Below are positions 12,515-23,059 of a stretch of DNA of 64,000 bases, piece by piece. Origin of the DNA: Camelus bactrianus. Lineage: Eukaryota > Chordata > Mammalia > Artiodactyla > Camelidae. The stretch is taken from contig NC_133546.1 of NCBI RefSeq assembly GCF_048773025.1, forward strand, positions 91,963,104 to 92,027,103. The letters are read 5' to 3'. Each line of letters opens with the position of its first letter. Positions within the stretch are counted from its first letter, which is position 1. The notes beneath the pieces were generated by a model. That model had not been told where the DNA came from, did no database searches, and saw only the letters and a program-made list of their open reading frames with translations. The position numbers and the translations under genes are program-made.

Positions 12515-13410
12515 TTTTATTAATAACAACAGAAATACTTCTCTTGAAGCACTGACACCGTCCTAATGACTCTTGTCCTTTTCAGCCCCTCGGGAAGGGC
12601 TGGAAGCTAAAGAGACCCTGTTGCCGTAACACTGTCCATCTCTACCCTGCAAAACCTAAAGCATTGATCTGTGTCACTTGTTAAAATCACAAAGGAGAAA
12701 TAGAGTTAAACTGAAAGCAAAAGACAAAAATGGGCCAGGATAAGCAGTTCCCAAGAGCATTGCAATGAGACGTATTAGTCTGCATTAAGATGTAAATCGC
12801 ATAGTCCTTTGAGTCAATATTTGCTGATTGTATATTTCTTTTAGCCAAAGGTGAGTCAGTGTGAGGAGGAGAAAAGAGAGAAAATAACAAAAGCATGAAT
12901 TGCTGGAACGGAACTTTCCCTCTGCTGCTAAAACTTTGCACTGAAGCTGTGTCTGACAACAAAGCAATAGATTGAAAAATGAAAAATGGAGTCAATCAAT
13001 TGTTCTGTCTACATGACACATATTCTTTGACTTCTTTCCCAACTGAATTGATATTGTGTATATGTGGTTTGAAGGGTAGAAAATGGGCCAGTGGAGGGGA
13101 GAGTATTATAGGAGGCATTTGGTTCCAGGTCCTTCTCTCTTTCCCATTGTCTGGCTTTTCCTGGGTGGTGGGAGATTGGGAGTCAATGTAAAGTGTTCTG
13201 CCGCTACCTGGAGCATGGCTTGCATATTGGGGTCCCAAGTACTCCTGTTGCACTTTTCTTCACATCCTGGGAACAGTACACCTTGATCTGTACTAGAAGC
13301 AGACAAAGATGTCGTAGGGGCCATTGGTAGTTGGCACTGTGGAACAGAGGTGCTCACCTAACCAGAGTGCAGAGACTGAAAGAAGAGGACCGAGGCTGGG
13401 TGGTTGGGAA
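12515..13410. other. No clear element; weak exon candidate
   Basis: No repeat is recognised. On the minus strand an open frame spans 13106-13357. It has a fair acceptor (CCTCTGTTCCACAG, AG at 13341-13340) and a weak donor (CTCCAG/GTAGCG near 13211). The encoded string includes STDQGVLFPGCEEKCNRS. I do not recognise it and rate it below the 8.5-kb exon. Confidence 0.35.
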
Positions 13411-13479
13411 CACCTACACTGAAGGGGCTCGTAAGAGAGAGATGGAGGCGAGCAATGTCACATGCCTCTGAAAGGTCAA

Positions 13480-13920
13480 ATAAGATGAGGACTAGCTAAA
13501 AGGTAGAAGCAGCCTAAATGCCCATCAACTGATGAATAGATAAGGAAAAGGCGGTGTATCTGTACAATGAAACACTGCTTAGTCAGCAAAATGAATGAAG
13601 CACTGATTCACACGACAACTGGATGACCCTCAAAAACGCTACGCTAAGTGAGGGAAACCAGCCGCAAAAGACCACATATTGTATTACCCTGTTTATATGA
13701 AATGTCTGGAACAGGCAAATCCATACAGATAGAAAGCAGGTTAGCGGTTGCCAGGGGCTGAGGGGAAAAGGAGAATGAGGAGCGGCTGCTGGGACAGAGC
13801 CTCCTTTCAGGGTGACGGAACATGTGAATGTACTACATGTCACTGAACCATGCACTTTAAAATGGTTAATTTTATCTTCATATGAATTTCACCTCAATAA
13901 AAAAATATAAGATGAGGACT
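13480..13920. repeat. Perfect 14-base target-site duplication
   Basis: ATAAGATGAGGACT occurs at 13480-13493 and again at 13907-13920, immediately flanking the L1. All 14 bases match. The duplicated sequence belongs to the host L2. Confidence 0.92.
13494..13906 (+). mobile_element. 5'-truncated LINE-1, 3' end
   Basis: About 413 bases of L1 3' sequence. It opens in the ORF2 tail (AATGCCCATCAACTGATGAA near 13518), then shows TTTATATGAAATGTCTGGAA near 13691 and CGGTTGCCAGGGGCTGAGG near 13745, and ends CACCTCAATAAAAAAAT with a polyadenylation signal. Severe 5' truncation with a short A-rich tail is the normal outcome of target-primed reverse transcription. Confidence 0.9.
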
Positions 13921-14410
13921 GAGATGTGGTCATTGGATTAGGAAGTCATTAAGACTTCTGTGAGAGTAGCATCGGTGATATTGTGGGAGCAGAAGCCAGA
14001 CTCTGGGCAGTTGAGGCATGAGTGTTGAGAATGGGGCTGCAAGGAGCATAGACAAATCTTTCAAGAAGGAAGAAGATAGCAGTAGAATTGGAGGGGTGAT
14101 GGCGGGCATTGTTTCTTGACTGTAAGATGGGGGAGACCTAAACCTTTGTATCAAATGAGGAGAAGGAGCCAGTGGAGAGAAAGGGTTTGAGGATACAGAG
14201 AGACACTGGCTGTCTGATGGAGCATGGTCTCTATGGAGGAGATAGGGATGTGAGCCAGAGCAAAAGTAAACTGATGAACCTTGAATAGAAGGTCGGAATG
14301 TGCCTCCCATCATGTGGGAGGCAGGAAGAAGAGATGCCAAGGCAGATGGGGATGTGGAGAGGAAGTTGATGATGTTCCCATCTACTGGCATTGTCTATGA
14401 GATGGGAAGC

Positions 14411-16280
14411 AAGGTCAATACAAAGAAGACTGATTAAAGCTGGCTACTTGACATAGCGCCATGTGGTTACCAGAAGCTAACTGACTTCCTTTCCTATAAT
14501 CCTTAATGAGGGAACAAAGACTGGTCTCCCAATTCTTTCATTTTGGTTTATTTCAGTTGTCTTTATTGGGCTTGCATTTTTTGATTGTATCACTCCTTAC
14601 CAACCCCCACACATGAATTTAAATTTTGAATTCCATTTGTCTAATGAGTAACTATACTTGAAATGATAAAAATAACAAGTTCTGTGAGTACTCCAGTTGT
14701 AATGATCTTAAAGTACAGTGTCTGAGGCATCTGAAATTCAGTACCTTAGAGAGTTAATTAAGTCAGGTTAATTGGAAAAGATCTAATCTCCAGATAGGGA
14801 ACATGGTTGATTATCTTATTTATGCTTAAATAGAGTAGCAGAGGTCATTACAAGACTTTTTAGAAGATTATTGATTGATACATAATTTCTTAGTTAATTT
14901 TGTTTGACAATATATCTTGCTGCTTGAATCTACCACTTCCTCGCTTTGGAATCTCCTCAGCACAGTTGATCTATTGAAATCATGACAATTTAGCACATGG
15001 CTTATTTGTCTAATCTAGTTTTAACATATACAGACACCTAGCATTTGGCATTTGACTGTGACTCTACAAACCAGCAGTATCACACATGTGTGGCATGCTG
15101 CCAAGGGCAGAACTGGGAAGATGGAAGTTTCTCGGGACAGTGGAGGTACCAATGGGTGGTTGGAACAGGACTTTTAGTCAACTTTAATGTCCATAGCTTT
15201 GTCCCATTCCCAAGCCATGTCAAGTAAACACACACTCCAGGTACAAACAGTGTGCTTGCCTGGCAAATGCAATTTCAAGACAAGTCTCCTAACCTGGCTT
15301 CCCAACCAGTTTGTAACCTTGAAGCCCCTGCTCTAGAGAAATGCTGGAGTCACTTTTGGCTGCTCTGCTTCAGGCAGCCGTTTCTAACAATGGAGCTGGA
15401 AAAGATTGCTTTGTCACTGGAAGTTACTGGAAGCAGGAGAGCATCTTTCTTGGGAGGCTCTAGAAGCATTTATTGTTTGGATAGGAGTTTAGACTAATGT
15501 GAACTTCTGGGTGCATTTAATTTTAAATTCTTTATTTCAAAGATCTACAATAAAGTTGGACCAAAGAGGTCTTGAAATCATTCAGGTTTAACTATCTATG
15601 TGTGTTCATGTGTGTGTATTTCACTGAGATCTCAGTAGTATAATACAACTATTAAGACCCTTGATCATCTAGATCACTCTATTTCCTCCAAAATATTACT
15701 TATCATAAAATTTATTTTCTATCTTTGCTTATAACAGTAACTATTTTAAAAAATATATTCCTAAAATAAGTTCTGAAAGCAAATTCACTTTCTTTTCTGG
15801 AATATTCCATGTATTAAGACTAATGATTTCAAAGCATTTATCTGGGACGATCTTTTGGAGTAAAGGAGCTTATGTGGATTCTAACTCATTTTGGAGTGCT
15901 CACTTCTGCATTTGCAAGTTACCGTCACCAAATGTCTGCTGTTCTGCCCATTTTAGAAGCATAAAAGATGAAGTCCAAAGGATCAAATTGAAAAGAATGG
16001 AGAAAATTGACAGTAATACATAAAGCAGCTGTGTTTAAAAAAGAAACCTTCAAATATTCCCCACCTCATCCCTGGCACAGCTGTAGAGGAAACTGCTGTA
16101 AATGAGCATGTTTTACATTTGGACAGTATAGTGAATTTTCCCTTAACACTTAAGCAATTAACCAAGCATTGGTGTTTTGCATAAAATTTTGTCCTTGTTA
16201 TAATAATTTCTTACATGTTTATATCGCTTTAGAGTTTGAAACGTGCTTTGATGTCTATCATCTCACTTTAGTAAGTTACC
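14411..16280. other. No gene or clear element
   Basis: Nearly 1.9 kb in which I recognise no transposon and no splice-bounded exon. Composition is AT-rich with short chance ORFs on both strands (for example 15045-15227 and 15252-15497 plus). It could be unique DNA or repeats too old to see by eye. Confidence 0.5.
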
Positions 16281-16284
16281 CAGC

Positions 16285-16480
16285 AGTTTCTCTGTGCCAG
16301 GCATTTGAAGCACTCTATAGTCTATCTCATTCAGCCCTTCTAACATTCCCACGCAGTAGGGCTTGTGATCTCAGTTTATAAATGAGCAGACTGAGGCGTG
16401 GCTGGGGTAAGAGCCTTGTGTCTGCCGATGCAGTGGGAGGTACAGCCTGACTTCTAAGTCCGATCCAAGTGCCCCGGAGG
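16285..16480 (-). mobile_element. MIR SINE, antisense
   Basis: Reversed MIR: GTTTCTCTGTGCCAGGCATT near 16287, ATAAATGAGCAGACTGAGGC near 16378, then a degraded accession-like 'gacttctaagtccgatcc' segment near 16449. Confidence 0.75.
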
Positions 16481-16689
16481 CTGTGGGATTTCCCTCCATG
16501 CTCTGTGGCCTCTGAAGCTTGCCTTACTTTTTCTGCCTGTTTTACCTCTACTTCTTACTAACCTGTGGTCCCTTTTGGTACGAAAGCTTTATTGCTAGTC
16601 ACCACGGAGAAGTAGTCCTATGACAAAGAAGTGCTAAACAATGACAAACTTAATTGCAACATTAATTGCAGTAGTTGTTAATCTCTACT

Positions 16690-16935
16690 GAGCGAAACTG
16701 ACTATGTGGCACTGAGTGGGGGCTTTTGATATCTTATTTCATTGAATCTGCACACCATACCTGTGTTGCATTTGAACCTTACTCAGTCCTAGAAGGCTGG
16801 CAGAGCTAGTGTCATTGTTCACCTTACAGATAAGACCACAAGTTCCTTGAGGTTAAAGGACATGTCTAAGGGCACACTGCTTAGTAGGACGGATACTAGA
16901 ATCTAGGTCACCTATCTTCCTGTCAGATACCCTTC
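16690..16935 (-). mobile_element. MIR SINE, antisense
   Basis: Reversed MIR with ATTTCATTGAATCTGCACAC, ACCTTACAGATAAGACCACA near 16821 and GGGCACACTGCTTAGTAGG near 16870. Highly diverged. Confidence 0.65.
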
Positions 16936-17429
16936 CTCTCTGTATACATCTCACAAATGCCAGGGTGTGGCTGCTGTGCACCCCAGATGATATGCTCTAC
17001 GTTTATTTTGCAGTTTTATTTCTACAGCCGGCGCCAGCGCTGCAGCAAAATTAACAACTGCATTCCTCTTTAGTGCTCCTCTATTCAAATTGCTTTATGC
17101 CCCAAGGACAAGCAAGTGATGGCCTCTCTGTGCGTTTGTGTCTCTTTTTCATTTCATCTTATTCCTGACAACAAATTGAACTTCTGATGGGGATAGATAA
17201 GATTCTGATTCACTGAGCTGCAGGCAAGAGTGACTCAGTAGATTGAATGTGTTCTCTGGGAAGTCTAGAGAAGTGATCTTAAGGAAGAAGAGTATGTATT
17301 AAGAAAACAATTTCTCTCTCCAGGAGGAGTGGCTAACTCAGTGCCCCAAAGCATATAATCCATTTTGTCCAAAGTTCTGTTAGACACCTAGGTACCTGGC
17401 TTCCCTTGTCTAGGCAGAAGCAAGAGCAC

Positions 17430-17555
17430 AAGGGACGAGAGAACTGGGCTCTAGACCCAGATATACCACTTACTAGCTGTGCGGTCACTTCTTTAAGCCT
17501 AAGTCTCTTCATTGGGAAAAGGAGAATATTGTACTAAATCATCTCTAAATGCCTT
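17430..17555 (+). mobile_element. MIR SINE, sense, partial
   Basis: Sense MIR core: GGGCTCTAGACCCAGATATA, CACTTACTAGCTGTGCGGTC near 17467, then TAAGCCTAAGTCTCTTCATT near 17494. Confidence 0.75.
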
Positions 17556-17584
17556 CCTGCTTCAAAAATCATGATAGCTGAGGT

Positions 17585-17775
17585 ACATGGAAGACTTTTT
17601 AAAGCACTTCCATCACATTAGCTCATTATTGCAAGCCTGAAAGGTGAGTATTTGTTTTTCTCCATTTTACAGATGAGGAAAGGCCCAGGGCTCAAGACTG
17701 GAAGTGACGGATCCAAGGTCACACAGCTAGAAGTGGTGAAGTTAGGGATGAAGCTCATATCTCTTTGATCTTGAA
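17585..17775 (-). mobile_element. MIR SINE, antisense
   Basis: Reversed MIR: CTCCATTTTACAGATGAGGA near 17660, CCAAGGTCACACAGCTAGAA near 17714. It lies just after a sense MIR, so the two are in opposite orientation. Confidence 0.82.
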
Positions 17776-17932
17776 CCCCCATCTTCTTTTCACTATCACA
17801 CATCTGCATTTGCTTACTCTGTGTTTATATAATTGTGCTAAACTTTGTCTGGATATTATGGATTGATGTATCTGCCCCAACAGTTGATTCAGTTGTTTGT
17901 ATAGATTTTTCTTATTCTAAATGGCTAACCAT

Positions 17933-18088
17933 GGAGCAGGGAGGGTATACCTCAGTGATAGAGCACATGCTTAGCAATCACAAGGTCCTGGATTCAATCC
18001 CCAGTACCTCCATTAAATAAATAAATAAACAAATAAATAAATAAACCTAATCACCTCCCCCCTCAAAAACCAAAACAAAATAATACTA
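17933..18088 (+). mobile_element. Camelid-type tRNA-derived SINE
   Basis: A tRNA-like head (GATAGAGCACATGCTTAGCA near 17957), a B-box-like GGATTCAATCCCC near 17990, the phrase AGTACCTCCATTAAATAAAT, and an AAAT-rich tail. It is bounded by near-identical direct repeats, TAAATGGCTAACCAT (17918-17932) and TAAATGGCCAACCAT (18089-18103), 14 of 15 matching. From memory this is the Vic-1-like SINE of camelids, transcribed by RNA polymerase III and mobilised by L1. Confidence 0.88.
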
Positions 18089-18559
18089 TAAATGGCCAAC
18101 CATTACCTTAATTTGGTGACTTCCAAGGTAGAGCAGAATATGCTGTAATTTTGTGGGAGAATAACCTTGTTAGGTAGGGGCAGCAGAGCAACTAAATGAC
18201 CTCCTGAATAGAAGCTGATCTTTACAAACATTTCTCTGTATATTCAGGGCTTCAGCTTACTTAGAAGCCAGCACATCCCCAGAAGAATTCCTCCCCCTGC
18301 AAGGCCAGCCAGGGGCTGCTTCTCAACCTGTTGTGACCTCTGCCTTCCACACAAGAGCCTGGGATAGAGACTCTGGCTGGTATATAGCCTATTATTCATA
18401 CCCTGTGACAGAGCCCAGGGGATGCAAAGCTGGCTAGAGGAACACCTAGATGGATTTTGGCCTGGTTTCTGTGAAGGAATTCCATCTTCTCAAAAGCAGA
18501 AAACAGACAAGTCACCTCTTTTTATTACTTGGTGGGGACTGACAAGATCTATGATGTCA

Positions 18560-19500
18560 AATATCTTGTTGCATCTGACTCAATAGACAGGCACTGATCT
18601 CAGAGAAGGCAATTTGTGTGCTTAAGTGTGGGGAAGAAGAATAAATAAAGAGATGGTTCCTATTCATAAGGAACTTGGATCCACGTGGAGAAGACAAACA
18701 AATCGCAATCACAACTCTACATGGTGGGGGAGGGGATAGCTCAGTGGTAGAGCCCGAGCTTAGCATGCACCAGGTCCTGGGTTCAATTCACAATACCTCC
18801 ATTAAAAAAAAAATAAGTAAATCTAATTTCTCCCCCCCACAAAAAAAAACAACATCTCTACACAGGATGGTGTAAGTAATACAAGAAATATGAACAATGA
18901 ATGGGCTGTGGAAGTCTAGAGTGTAGAATAAAGTCAGTCTGACTTGGCAAGGGGTGAGGATTGGAACTGATGACCAAGGGATCAAAGAAGGCTTCATGGA
19001 GGAAGTGGCTCTGGAACTGTGACTTAATGAAGGGTATGATCAGAAGAGATGGAGAATGGAAGAAACAGCATCCTAAGCTTAAAAAAAGAAACAGCATGTG
19101 GAAAGTCACATGAATGTGGAGAAAGCCATGAATGTGCATATTCTGAACTCTAGATGATCTTGAATTCCGTGCTTTGTTCTGTAGGCACTAGGGAGGCATT
19201 GCAGGTTTTTGAGCAGGAGATGGATGTGATCTGTGTAGAGTTTAAGAAAGAAAACCCAGGTAGTAGTGTGGAAAAATGGATTCGTGGGCTGGGGAGATAC
19301 AGAAAAAATGGAATGTAATTATAAAGTTATGGGATGGTGATGAAATTTTGAGAGCCTGAATGGCAGTCATGATGGAAATAAAGACATGAATGCAATTTTT
19401 TTTTTTCACTGCAGAGGGATATTTTAATCATTTGGATGTGGGGGTGATAGAGACACATCTAGGATGACTTTCAGGTCTGAGGCCTTGGGAACTGGGTCAG
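18560..19500 (-). mobile_element. L2 LINE, antisense
   Basis: Reversed L2 with GGCTTCATGGAGGAAGTGGC near 18990, GCATTGCAGGTTTTTGAGCA near 19197 and CTAGGATGACTTTCAGGTC near 19460. The order agrees with a single old copy, interrupted by a younger SINE at 18722-18851. A poly-T run at 19398-19408 may mark a further small insertion. Confidence 0.75.
18722..18851 (+). mobile_element. Camelid-type tRNA-derived SINE
   Basis: Contains GGGGATAGCTCAGTGGTAGA near 18733, an A-box match, then CAGGTCCTGGGTTCAATTCA near 18771 covering the B box, then AATACCTCCATTAAAAAAAA. A short direct repeat flanks it: ACAACTCTACA (18711-18721) and ACATCTCTACA (18852-18862), 10 of 11 matching. It is inserted into an antisense L2. 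Confidence 0.88.
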
Positions 19501-19544
19501 TGGCTTAATTTCACCAATAATAATGATAATGATGATTTTTTAAA

Positions 19545-19800
19545 AAACTCCATGGTACTTACCGTGAGCCAGCCAGTCCCTGTTCTCAGTGCTCTACGTA
19601 GATGGGCTCGTTTAGTCCTCACGGCAACCTTTATGAGGTAGAGCCTGGCTACCATCCTCACTTTAAAACGTAAAGTGAGGCAAAGAAAGGCATGATTATC
19701 TGCCCAGAGTCACACAGAGGGTTTCGTGGTAAAGTTGAGACTGGAATCCAGGTACTTTGGCTCTTGAAACCCATGCTTCGTGGCCACTATTGTAAGGAGC
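19545..19800 (-). mobile_element. MIR SINE, antisense
   Basis: Reversed MIR: GTCCTCACGGCAACCTTTAT near 19614, AGAGTCACACAGAGGG near 19707, CTGGAATCCAGGTACTTTGG near 19741. Nearly full length. Confidence 0.8.
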
Positions 19801-20061
19801 CAGTGGCGCGTAGGACTGCCTGTAATCTACAGCCTTGAAAATACTTACGATATTGTCAAAATTACTGCTGATCTAAGCACAAAATAATACCTCGTAATTA
19901 TTTTAATTTCTATATTTTTATTGTGAGTAACATAGAACACGGTTTATACATTTATTGGCCATTTAAAGTGTGTACTTCTTGGATGTATTATTTGCTCATT
20001 TCCTTACTGGGATTTCTTTCAAGATTGTAGAACTATTTACATATGAGGAATATTAAGTCTT

Positions 20062-20092
20062 AATATATATATATATATATACACACACACAT
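20062..20092. repeat. (TA)n(CA)n microsatellite
   Basis: About nine TA units run directly into five or six CA units. A compound dinucleotide repeat, likely variable in length. Confidence 0.9.
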
Positions 20093-20214
20093 AAAAGTAT
20101 GTATACATATTAGATTAAATCATATGAAATTGCCAATATTTGATCGTGCCATTTTGACCCACAAAAATGGCAATTTCTTACAGTTCTGCCTAATCATTCC
20201 ATTAGTCATAATAA

Positions 20215-20478
20215 CTGATATTTATTTAGTCCTTAATATGTACAAGGCACTGTGCTTTATTTACATGTATTAGCTCATTTAATTCTGACAACTACTTTAC
20301 AAGGTAAATACTCTCATCTCCATTTCACAGACAAGAAAATTGAGGGACAGGGAGGTTAAATAACTTGCTGTAGTTCATGAAGCAGGTTGTCAGGCACGTG
20401 CAGGGGCCTTATCTGGATTGAAACTTGGTCTTTTTGACTCAAAAGCCTGTTATCTTAACCACTGCCTTATATTGCCTT
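20215..20478 (-). mobile_element. MIR SINE, antisense
   Basis: Reversed, nearly complete MIR: AATATGTACAAGGCACTGTG near 20235, CTCCATTTCACAGACAAGAA near 20318, ending in TTATCTTAACCACTGCCTTA near 20450, which corresponds to the MIR 5' end. Confidence 0.85.
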
Positions 20479-20894
20479 GCATTCTTATTCTTCCAGATGA
20501 CTTTTAGAAACAGGTTCCTCAAAAAAATTCCTGGTGAAATTTTAGTTGGGATGACATTCAATGCATGGATTAGCACATGGGGAATTCATATCTTTACACT
20601 GTAGAGACTTCCTATCTGAAAGCAAGCTACCGTTCTCCATTAATTCAAATATATTTTTACCTCCTTTGTAGAGCTTTATAGATTTATTCATCGGATTATT
20701 TAAAATGACAATTCCAAGGATTTACTTAAGGTTGTCCTTTGTGTTTTTTAACTTTATGCTGCTAGTATGATAGGATTTTTTCTTCCATTATATGATCTAA
20801 ATGGTTATTATTTGTATATGGAAAAGCTTTGGTACATTACTTTTATAGTTATCCATTTTACTGAATTTTCTCTAAGAGTTTTTGAATCTGTTCC

Positions 20895-21340
20895 CGCATA
20901 TCCATCACAAGATCACCATCCTCTCTCACCTGGATGACTAAATAATAATCTAACTGTCCTCCTTGCCTCCTAGCTTGCCCACCTAAAATCCACCCTGTTG
21001 CCATGGTGAGCTTTCAGAAGTACAAATCTCATGTCCCTGGGTTTAAACCTTTAGGTGGATCCATCCCCGCTGCCTTCAGGAGACATTTGTGCCCCCTCAC
21101 AAGGTATTCAAGTCTCCTTGAGCCTTGCTACTCATTCACGTAGACCCAACATTCCAGCCAGACCCAGCACTCACATTTCTCATAACGCAGGGTGAACACC
21201 CATGCCTGCGTGTCCCGCACCCTGCAGGTGCTACCCCTCCTCCCTCCGCTCAGCTCTTCTCCGAACTTTACTGGCTACGCCAAGTGGGTTCTCCGTGTCT
21301 TTGTCCCTGTCTTCACCTGGCACCGTTTATACACTCCAGT
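20895..21340 (+). mobile_element. L2 LINE, sense
   Basis: Sense L2 phrases: CATCCTCTCTCACCTGGATG near 20917, GTCCTCCTTGCCTCCTAGC near 20957, and CTTCACCTGGCACCGTTTA near 21312. Degraded, no open frame. Confidence 0.65.
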
Positions 21341-21379
21341 ATGGCAATTACCATGGAGGCTTGTTGTTGATTCTCCACA

Positions 21380-21590
21380 CGGATTAATGGTTAAGATGGA
21401 CGTCAGAACCAGACAGACCTAGGTTCACACCTGGTGCAACTGCTTGCTATTTATGTGACCTTGGGAAGGACACACGACCCCGTGTGGATATGAATGAACA
21501 CTCCACAGAGCAGTTGTGAGGATTACTCAGGACAGCGTGTGCAAAGTGCGTAGCCCCACGCCAGGCACGCAGGAGGTATTCCGCACCTTT
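21380..21590 (+). mobile_element. MIR SINE, sense
   Basis: Sense MIR from ACGGATTAATGGTTAAGATG through CTATTTATGTGACCTTGGG near 21448, GTTGTGAGGATTACTCAGG near 21513 and CCAGGCACGCAGGAGGTATT near 21561. Confidence 0.82.
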
Positions 21591-21599
21591 TCAAAGTGA

Positions 21600-22515
21600 C
21601 AGTGCGGACGATGAGAAAAGGGTGGACTAACCAGATGGTGTGGGCTTCAGCGACAGGGGAGCTGCGAAGCAGGGTTCAGGGAAGCTCCACTCGGGAGCCG
21701 GGAGAGGGATAACTTATCTTTCTGCCTGGATGGATGAGGGCTGTGGGAAAATGAGCAGCCTCCACTAGGGGGTTGCTAGACAATGACATTTTTAGAGCTT
21801 GGAGTTTAAGTTAAGGCAAGAAAAGCTACAGAGGGAATGTTTACAGCTTCTACTGGGAGTTGCTTTTGATGCTGATGTTGTACCTGGGAACCGTCATTCC
21901 TCCTATGCCAGCACCAAGTTGGCCCAAAAGACTGAAGTAAAAATGGAATCGATGGTGGTGAGTCACGGGAGGGAGGCCAGATGGCCAGCCACCGCACATG
22001 CCAGTCAAGGCTGGAGTGACAAAAGTCTTATTTCATTAGCTTCTCAGAGTTCTTTGAACCATGCAGAGGCCTGAAACTGCCTAAGGACTCCTTCTGAGTC
22101 AAGTATCGGAAATGGACCCCAAAGCCTTGCCTAACGGTACAATTTCCCTCCAGCCCTCTATCTGATAACCTAGTTTCCAACCCCAGTAACCGAACCCCTC
22201 TAGTTACTTTGAACCACTTCTCCGGGAAGAATCTGTTTGGCTTTGGTCATTTGGCAGCTGGCATGAGGAGAGGGTGGGGAAAGGGCTCCTCTCTCTTCTG
22301 TTACGGTCTGTGGCCCTCCCCGATGTACCCTTTGCCTCCATGTATCTTCTTGGGAGGGCCTTTCTGCGGGTATGGCTGGTATCTTAATTTTTGTGGAATA
22401 TATACCCTGAAGCTGTGATGTCTAGAACCAGGGCAGGCCTGGATTGGGGTGTTGACCATTTTCTGGCTAATGGTTTCCCTTTTATTTGTGTAGCTTGAAT
22501 CTCTGCTCTGGTAAG
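21600..22515. other. No gene or clear element
   Basis: Moderate GC. Overlapping ORFs on both strands at 21799-22074 carry no recognised domain and no splice support. No transposon is recognised. Confidence 0.45.
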
Positions 22516-22522
22516 GGAAGAC

Positions 22523-22628
22523 AAGAGGGGGAGAAAAAGAAAGAGGGAGAGGGAGAGAGAGAGAGAGAAAGAGAAAGAGAAAGAGAAAGAGAAAGAGAAA
22601 GAGAAAGAGAAGGGGAGGGAGGGAGAGG
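22523..22628. repeat. 106-base pure purine tract, (GAAAGA)n core
   Basis: Every base from 22523 to 22628 is A or G. The core is GAGAGA followed by repeated GAAAGA units, ending in GGGGAGGGAGGGAGAGG. Long mirror-like purine runs can form triplex DNA. The tract makes long serine/phenylalanine/leucine frames on one strand and arginine/glutamate frames on the other, all spurious. Confidence 0.95.
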
Positions 22629-22689
22629 TGAAAAGAAACAATTTACTGTTTTTTTTAAGAGATCAGCCAGTGAAAATATAGATGATGGA

Positions 22690-22790
22690 GACAGATCTAG
22701 GTATAGGCCCAGCTTCACCACTTTTGAGGTCTGTGATGTGGGCCTGGTTATTTAATCTCTCTGAGCTTCAGTTCCTTCATCTTCATTAAT
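22690..22790 (+). mobile_element. MIR SINE, sense, partial
   Basis: Sense MIR half: CCAGCTTCACCACTTTTGAG near 22709, then AATCTCTCTGAGCTTCAGTT near 22754. It ends where a sequence duplicated beside the 22.8-kb SINE begins. Confidence 0.65.
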
Positions 22791-22840
22791 TGGATGCTTA
22801 TTTTATTCAAACAGATATTTTCTCTTTGTTATCCCCATTA

Positions 22841-22942
22841 CTTATCTATTTATTTTTCTTAGTGGAGTTACTGGGGATTGAACCCAGGACCTTATGCACG
22901 CCAAACACACGCTCTACCACTGAGCTCTATTCTCCACCCCCC
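22841..22942 (-). mobile_element. Camelid-type tRNA-derived SINE, antisense
   Basis: The plus strand shows GGGGATTGAACCCAGGACCT near 22873, a reversed B box, and CTCTACCACTGAGCTCTATT near 22912, a reversed A box. Flanks GTTATCCCCATTA (22828-22840) and GTTATCCCAGTTA (22943-22955) match at 11 of 13 positions. It has only a short A-rich tail and is the least complete of the three SINEs. Confidence 0.85.
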
Positions 22943-23059
22943 GTTATCCCAGTTATTAATTCAATGTTGAACCGCCTTGAGGGATGGAAACGAAAGCTGT
23001 ACAGTGGTTTGACTTGTTGTATCTCATCATCAGCTGTCAGGATGATCTACTACATATAG

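Larger units (their letters stand above)
13411..14410 (-). mobile_element. L2 LINE, antisense, split by an L1
   Basis: Both sides of the 13.5-13.9 kb L1 read as reversed L2 ORF2. The left part ends in GGTCAAATAAGATGAGGACT, and the right part resumes with TGAGATGTGGTCATTGGATT and runs to AGATGGGAAGCAAGGTC near 14400. Without the insertion and one duplicated target copy, the L2 is continuous. Confidence 0.8.
19900..20890 (-). mobile_element. Old LINE-1, antisense, split by a MIR
   Basis: The left part has GGATGTATTATTTGCTCATT near 19981, matching antisense L1. The right part has CCTGGTGAAATTTTAGTTGG near 20530 and GACATTCAATGCATGGATTA near 20553, matching the antisense ORF2 'introduce a beta turn' region of old L1s. 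A microsatellite (20062-20092) and a MIR (20215-20478) lie between. Since MIR is usually older, the L1 may instead be two separate fragments. Confidence 0.6.

Noticed and set aside
18733-18790. Functional tRNA gene
   Set aside because: The tRNA-like head joins a SINE body and A-rich tail with flanking duplications, so it is a SINE, not a working tRNA.
22384-22755. Serine/phenylalanine/leucine-rich and arginine/glutamate-rich frames
   Set aside because: They translate the pure purine tract.
22790-23059. ORF containing LLGIEPRTLCTPNTRSTTEL
   Set aside because: It is the reverse strand of a tRNA-derived SINE, a familiar false protein signature.
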